Part shown: positions 58,386 through 64,000 of the stretch, piece by piece | Layout: each line of letters starts with the position of its first letter | Numbering within the stretch: position 1 is the first letter of the stretch | Origin: Protea cynaroides | Taxonomy: Eukaryota > Streptophyta > Magnoliopsida > Proteales > Proteaceae | Direction of reading: 5' to 3' | DNA: 64,000 nucleotides | Assembly (NCBI GenBank): GCA_028583415.1 | Contig: CM053274.1 | Span: forward strand, 93,776,549 to 93,840,548 | Program-made: the position numbers and the translations under genes | The notes under the pieces: model-generated | Databases searched by the model: none | The model's input: the letters and a program-made list of their open reading frames with translations, nothing else | What the model was told of the DNA's origin: nothing

Positions 58386-59710
58386 GATTCCCTATAAATA
58401 GAGGGGGGAGTCAGCCTTCAATCCATTCAAAATATTTGTTAAGTCCCTTTCTCTGATTAGTATAGAGATGTCTCTAAACCACCTATAATGCAAGCTATAC
58501 ATGCCCATCCCTTCACGAGGGCACAATCAGCCAGCCTCACTAAGCATGCAAGCACTCCGGAACCAAAGAGAGAGAAAATATAGGGTAGTTCCCACTCTTA
58601 TCATATAAACATCTCTTTGCTCTCTTTGATATATGATGTGGCCGGGACTCAAGCATTCCAACACTTAAGGAAGTTGTGGGAGACAAAAAAAGCAAACCCA
58701 ATGTAGGTATCTCGAATATTTGTTTTCCTTCTAAGACATCATTAAAAACACTTCCACTTTACTTTTCTTTTTCCAGTTTTATTCAGAAGAGTTCATCAAT
58801 ATTCACTATTTCCACCACACCTTCTAAATTTTTTTGAAAAGCTATTACTACTACAAAACCAATAAGCTAACAAAATCATTATCAAGCAAACAAAGGCACT
58901 GATGGTTTTGGACCCTCATAAGTCATAATTACTCATGAAAAAAGCAAATTTTGGGGTCCTCAGCCAAAAGTCAGTATATTTCAGAGAGCTGAAATATTTA
59001 ATGATTGTTATTCAATGTCCTTTAGGAAACACCATTGATATCCCATCATTTGCTCCAAACTCTATATCAGCTTTGTATTTTTTTGGGATAATTACTATCA
59101 CTCCCTTATTTTTGTCCTTCAATTACTCAAATTTTCCTATGCTTAACTTCTGTTCAAATTCCCTGGTAAATCCAAAATTCTACATCTCTTTCTCTCTTGA
59201 TATTCTTAAATTCTTATATTACCCCTCATCACTCACAACCCTTCTTCATCTTCCTCTTCTGTCATGATCTCCCCCAACGCCCCTTTCCCTACCATATTCT
59301 GTCTCCTTCGTTGGATACCCTCATCATCTCTTCTCTTCCTCGCTCTCCCTCCATGAGCATCTCACCCTGCAACCTTCGTTATTTCCTGTTCAAAGCGTGG
59401 CTGAACACAAAGACATCTCTTAACGGTATCTGTCCTCTACGAAACTCTTAACTATATGGTCGGCTGCACTTTGTCATTGTACCATCTCAACAAAATTGAA
59501 TGTCACTCCATTCCCTTCCCCCTTCCTCTTGTAGGGGCACTCGAAGTCGAGCCCAATGAAAGATCCAATCCAAACTCCAAAGCCCCAGTGTATTATAGTC
59601 TACTGTACTAGCTTACTCGTCTGAGAATAAGCTTAAACTTCAAAAGTGGGGAATCGCATAAAAGAAAGAATATAAACAACCACCAATTTCCTTAAATCAA
59701 GAGGGGAACA
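58386..59710. other. Intergenic DNA
   Basis: No gene recognised. Open frames at 58935-59451 are low-complexity Ser/Pro/Leu/Phe-rich and lack domains. Confidence 0.35.
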
Positions 59711-60112
59711 TGTAAAATCTTTTCTGATTTTATTATTATGGGCAACATTATCTTCCTTGCCTATTTTGACTGGTGGGAAGCCAATCAAGGTTTAATTGAT
59801 TATCACTTACCAATTATAAATCAAATCTATTCCATTATGGGATTGGAATAGATTTGGAATCCAAATCATTATAAATATGAAGCAGGGTCCCTATAGTCTC
59901 TCTCTGTATGAAAACATAAGGACTCATACCTAAGGGAGAGGAGACTGTAGAAGATCTCTGTTGGAATCAGGCAAAAGACAAGGACTGAAAACAATCTTTA
60001 CTCAAAGGTATGTCCTATCTCTTTTATTGATTATGTTATTACTCAATTGTATTTTATATTCCATATGGGATTCATTGAAATGAAGTTGATTTGGATTGAT
60101 AAAAATCCTACA
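59711..60112 (+). repeat. Probable 5' LTR
   Basis: Begins TGTAAAA and ends TCCTACA (TGTA/TACA ends) two bases before the primer-binding site, a 402-bp LTR. A TATA-like ttataaatatg at 59869-59879 lies about 30 bp before a plausible transcript start. The right border is firm because of the primer site; the left border rests on the TG...CA rule only. Confidence 0.65.
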
Positions 60113-60113
60113 G

Positions 60114-60126
60114 TGGTATCAGAGCC
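60114..60126 (+). promoter_or_regulatory. Primer-binding site for tRNA-iMet
   Basis: TGGTATCAGAGCC is complementary to the 3' end of plant initiator tRNA-Met, the standard minus-strand primer of plant copia elements. Confidence 0.93.
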
Positions 60127-60611
60127 ATCCCACATGAATTTAAAATCATTGAGTATTGAAACATGAAGAAAATTCTTCTTAGTTTCCATTTGAATTTTTG
60201 GTAAAAAAGAAGAGATTTAAATAATCGGATAATTTTGCGACCGTCAAAATTACATAAAAAATATACCAATGTGTAGATCTCCCTGAGAAGGTCATGGCGA
60301 TATAAAAATCGCCGTCTCCGGCAGCTGGACGCGCTGTCACACGCCGGCGAAAGAAGCGAGTGAGATCCACTCGCCAGATTAAAAAAAAAAAAAAAAACAC
60401 GGGCGGGCGACCGGGTTGACCCGAAACCGACCCAGCGTAAGAACCTCTACCCAGGTAATCCGGGTCGGCTAAACCCGATCTGAACCTAAACGACCCGGTT
60501 CAACCAAGTCGGGGCAACCCGATCCGACTATAACCCGAACCGAGTAGGTTACAGTCGGGTTAGTCCGACTCGGACAATATGACCTGCCCCGGATATATTG
60601 AAGGCGGGGGG

Positions 60612-60730
60612 CAACCCGACCCCGGATAATATGGATCCGGGTTAACCCGACCCGGATAATATGGATTTGGATCAACACGGTCCGAATAATATGGATACGG
60701 GCCAATCCGACCCGGAATATGGCCCGACCC
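60612..60730. repeat. 30-bp minisatellite
   Basis: Four units with exact 30-bp spacing (cccggataatatggat starts at 60621 and 60651; its variants are at 60680 and 60711). It is rich in cccgaccc. A less regular copy precedes it near 60560-60600. Confidence 0.85.
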
Positions 60731-60839
60731 GAATTAGCTGAAAATGGATTGACCGGGCCCGAATTGTCACCCGAAACGGTTGGTCCGATTCTGTTTCAGA
60801 CCGGAGTTAGATAAACCCAACCGAACCTGGACCGGTTTT

Positions 60840-60928
60840 ACTGAACCAAACAGGAAAGCGGTTCAGTCTTTAGGCCCTGTTTGGATCACAGGTAAGTGAT
60901 CCCACGCGCCGACTTTAATCGACGCGTG
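60840..60928 (+). other. Three consecutive hairpins in the retrotransposon leader
   Basis: Stem 1: ACTGAACC/GGTTCAGT (60840-60847 with 60860-60867). Stem 2: GGATCAC/GTGATCC (60883-60889 with 60896-60902), loop AGGTAA. Stem 3: CACGCG/CGCGTG plus CGA/TCG (60903-60928) with one mismatch. Possible RNA structure between primer site and the hairpin array. Confidence 0.6.
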
Positions 60929-61235
60929 AGGGTGCGTTATAGGTCCGATTGACCTGAAATTTTTTTTGTTGAATTCCTTTTTTGATTATCTTCATTCTGG
61001 TATATCTGTAGTGTCATTTGTGGAATCCCAAAGCTATAGTAATTGGATAAAAGCTAGTTTTAGGAGTATTTTATAAGGTTTTTGTAATTTTAAATGATGA
61101 GATGATTACCAGATGAGTAATGTGCATATTTATATTGGTTTGTTGAGACATAATTTTCTGTTTTTTATTTTTGAATCATATTCTATATGACTACATATCA
61201 GAATTTACAGATATAATTATGTAATAGAGTAAAAC

Positions 61236-62671
61236 CCACCAAAGTGGCATACCTATTGCATGGTTCTGTCTGCAAATTCAAGAGTTTTATTTTATACAAA
61301 AGTAGTCAAGCATGATGATGCACACCCAAAGGTGGCATTGTCCAGTTATGTTAGTAACATGCACTCACTTATTAAGGATGATCGACTGAGGGTTTTTCAT
61401 TCACCGAAAGGTGATGAAATTTTCTAAAATCATCATTCCTTGGCGATTTTGCCTGGATATCTAAGAGGACCAGTGCATGCTTATCCCAAAGGATAAATGT
61501 GTAGTGCGGTTGACTCTTAAGAAAAGAAATTATTTTTTAAGGATGTTCAGCTAAGGATTTTTCAATCACCCAAAGATGATGAAATTTGTCGAAGTCATCA
61601 TTCATTGGTGGTTCAGCCTGGATATCTAAGAGGACCAGTGCATGCTTATCCCAAAGGATAAGTGTGTAGTGCGATTGACTCTTAGGAAGGGAAAATAATG
61701 ACCTCCATTCTGCTGTGGTTTAATGATTTATTTATTTCCTTGATATACACATCAGTGTTGGATATATAAGAAAATGTGTGATTTCAGTGGGAGAATTGAT
61801 TTCTACAAATTAAAACTTGTAGCGAAGTGAAATCACACAAAGAGAATGAAAAGTATAGACTTCAAATCTTTGAGGTCTTAGTTGTGCATTGGGAATAGTA
61901 TTTTTCCAAGGAATAGTATTTTTCCAAGTTAATGCTCTTTTGGAGCTCGATTTGCGGTGTTTCTGTTGATTTTTCTCAATATTCTTGTATCATAATGATT
62001 GTTGAGCTAAAGTGTATGTTTATGTTCAGACTTATGAAGTTGATTTTTGAAAACATTCATGGTATATATATCTCACTAGAGCTGTAATTTGGGATTTGTT
62101 CATATCATGGTGGAACTTGGTGGATCCCACCAAAGTGGTATACCTTGTTTTGTCATGATGTGTTCAAATTCAAGCAACTATGTTTGTAAATGTTTTAAAG
62201 AATGACAGTGTTTACCCAAAGGTGGCATTGTCCTAGTTTATTCAAATTATGATTTATACATGTTGTGTAAGGATTGGGTAGGACCACCAAAGTGGCAAGC
62301 TCAGTTCTATTATGATATGCTCAAATCCAGTATTTATGCATTTATAGACACAACAAAGAAGGATAGTGTTCATTCAAAAATGACATTATCAAGATTTTTA
62401 CTTTTGTCAAAGGACCAAAGAGCGGCATTGTCCACCCAAAGGTGGCGGTGTCAAAGATCATGTATACTCATGCACAGAAGGATATTGACTTTAGGAGTTT
62501 CATACACCCAAAGGTGGTGGAATTTTGAGAGTCATTATCCCTTCGCAGGTTCTACACAGATAGGAAGAGGACCAGTGCGCTCTTGTCCCAAAGGATAAGG
62601 GTGTAGTTTCGATTGACTCTACACAAATAGTAAGAGGACTATGCACTCTTGTCCCAAAGGATGAGGGTGTA
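61236..62671 (+). other. Array of CAAA-loop hairpins (repeated RNA structure)
   Basis: At least fourteen short stems with a four-base loop: CCAC-CAAA-GTGG at 61236, 62127 and 62284; CACC-CAAA-GGTG at 61323 and 62505; CCACC-CAAA-GGTGG at 62432; TCACC-GAAA-GGTGA at 61401; TTATCC-CAAA-GGATAA at 61481 and 61645; TTGTCC-CAAA-GGATAA at 62583; TTGTCC-CAAA-GGATGA at 62649; CATT-CAAA-AATG at 62371; and weaker ones at 61566 and 62214. Spacing is about 60-90 nt in two blocks (to 61662, and from 62127). The four TTRTCC-type stems extend outward to about 13 bp. No open reading frame of note runs through the area. Confidence 0.75.
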
Positions 62672-63234
62672 ATTTCAGTTGATTCTTTAAAGGAAATAGA
62701 CTTGCATATGTTTAATTATTGTAAGTCTAACTTATCTTGTGTGTATGTTTGTATTATATCACACATATTAGAGAACATAAAATGATCAAACACCTCATGA
62801 TGCCTGTTATGGTGGGTCAGTTCTATGAATTGGTATGAAAAATTAAAAGCTAGTTTAGGAGTGTTTAACCTAGATATACTCAACAAAGATTGTATTCTGG
62901 TCTTTAGGAATGTTCAATCCCTAAGATTAGGCAAAAAAAATTCAAATAAGGAACATTGGAAATAGATGTTCAGAGTAAAATCCAAAAAAATTTTGGTCTT
63001 TAAAATGGGATGGAGAGATATTGTATTCTCAAGGTTGTCTGTACCAGTTTTGATGGTATATGATGATAATGGTGTGTGAAGAAAAACATAGGTTAAAGCT
63101 ATTAACCATCATTAATAAGCTCTAAGATATGTGAATCTTTGTAGGTAACTCATTGGAATATTATAGAAGATTCACTTGACTTTCACTTCCTCACCTAAAC
63201 TACAAAGTTAGCTCCTGGTGACCCATAAACTCAG

Positions 63235-63998
63235 TGGACAGAAGATGAATTGTCATCCATGGCTAACAACAGTGTTTGGACGCTTGTAGATTTACCTAAT
63301 TCTTGTAAACCCGTAGGCTCCAAATGGATTTTCAAGACTAAGTGTGACTCCAGGGGAAGAATTGAGTGCTACAAGGCTAGGCTAGTAGCTAAGGGATTTA
63401 CACAGAGGGAGGGAGTTGACTTCAAGGAGACATTTTCTCCAATCTCTTCGAAGGATTCCTTCAGAGTTATTATGGCGCTTGTGGCTCATTATGATCTAGA
63501 ATTACATCAAATGGATGTCAAAACAACCTTTTTGAATGGAGACTTGATTGAGGAAGTTTACATGGCCAACCAGAAGGTTTTGAGGTACAAGGCAAGGAAT
63601 GAATGGTTTGTAAGCTCAACAAATCCATTTATGGTCTCAAACAAGCTTCTAGACAATGGTATCTAAAGTTCCACCAGATTATATCCTCTTTTGGTTTTGT
63701 TGAGATTATCATTGATCATTATGTATATATAGAGGTCAGTGGGAGTGGATTTATTTCATAGTCATATGTGTTGATGGTTAATCACTGACCAGCAGTGACA
63801 TGGTTTACTTGTTGAAACCATAGTTTTCAATGTCTGATAAATTCGAGATGAAGAATGTGTGAGTAAGTACCTTTGTACTTGACATTGAGTTTCCTCGTGA
63901 TAAGAAAAAAAAATAGAACTCTGGGTTTGTCTCAAAAGGTATACGTTATTCGTGTTCTCGAATTATTGAATGTACATGCATAACAATTAAGTTGCAGA
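63235..63998 (+). pseudogene. Copia reverse transcriptase (RVT_2), broken
   Basis: The plus strand encodes the start of the copia polymerase domain: NSVWTLVDLP, KPVGSKWIFKTK, YKARLVAKGFTQREGVDFKE, TFSPISSKDSFRVIMALVA, LHQMDVKTTFLNGDL (first catalytic Asp in QMDVK). A frameshift follows EEVYMA; a second frame continues with the conserved SIYGLKQASRQW block, after which stops accumulate. Weak matches to the later KFEMK...LGLSQK region reach the window edge. Non-functional as it stands. Confidence 0.88.
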
Positions 63999-64000
63999 TG

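Larger units (their letters stand above)
59711..64000 (+). mobile_element. Ty1/copia-type LTR retrotransposon, partial and non-autonomous
   Basis: Order: 5' LTR (59711-60112), primer-binding site (60114-60126), about 3.1 kb of non-coding leader with structured repeats, then a broken copia reverse transcriptase (63235-63998) running to the window edge. Gag, protease and integrase were not found where they are expected, so the element depends on others for movement or is dead. The 3' LTR lies outside the window. Confidence 0.85.

Noticed and set aside
60469..60705. Decapeptide-repeat protein on the minus strand
   Set aside because: Arises from the 30-bp minisatellite; it has no independent support and is antisense to the retrotransposon.
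61236..62671. CRISPR-like array because of regular spacing
   Set aside because: Plant nuclear DNA; repeats are degenerate hairpins with conserved flanks rather than identical repeats with unique spacers.

Overview
This is nuclear DNA of a flowering plant. It is AT-rich and full of transposon debris, with spliced genes that use GT-AG introns, long intergenic gaps and plant-specific families (phytocyanin, YABBY, MBD10/11-like). The species cannot be told from this sequence. The YABBY5-like protein and the very long introns suit a woody, possibly early-diverging angiosperm, but that is a guess.

Six protein genes can be assembled exon by exon. Two tandem phytocyanin genes lie at 245-1029 and 4473-5231 (both minus). 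A GPI-anchored GH17 beta-1,3-glucanase spans 9284-14334 (minus, three exons, one intron of 3.1 kb). An MBD10/11-type methyl-CpG-binding-domain protein spans 21504-31171 (minus, one intron of 8.56 kb). A plant EEIG1/EHBP1-family protein that lacks its usual N-terminal C2 domain lies at 34254-36323 (minus). A YABBY5-like transcription factor lies at 52142-55676 (plus, seven exons). The genes are unrelated neighbours; only the two phytocyanins form a cluster, made by a duplication of at least 3 kb.

The rest is mostly mobile DNA. It includes a Pack-MULE with a perfect 9-bp target duplication carrying pieces of a DnaJ-type gene and an SDS22-like PP1-regulator gene (25480-27252); a plastid rpoB fragment (28240-28352); a PIF/Harbinger-type element (41048-44080); hairpin MITEs; three copies of a SINE-like family; several 5'-truncated LINE fragments on the minus strand; a deleted tRNA-Phe copy; and, from 59711 to the right edge, a Ty1/copia-type LTR retrotransposon with a tRNA-iMet primer-binding site and a broken reverse transcriptase.

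The most unusual structure is in that retrotransposon. Between primer-binding site and reverse transcriptase, where gag, protease and integrase would be expected, there is no long reading frame. Instead at least fourteen small hairpins lie roughly 60-90 nt apart in two blocks (61236-61662 and 62127-62671), nearly all with a CAAA loop. Stem sequences differ while pairing is kept, and the non-Watson-Crick pairs are G:U on the plus (genomic RNA) strand. This looks like a repeated RNA structure and is the best candidate here for something undescribed.
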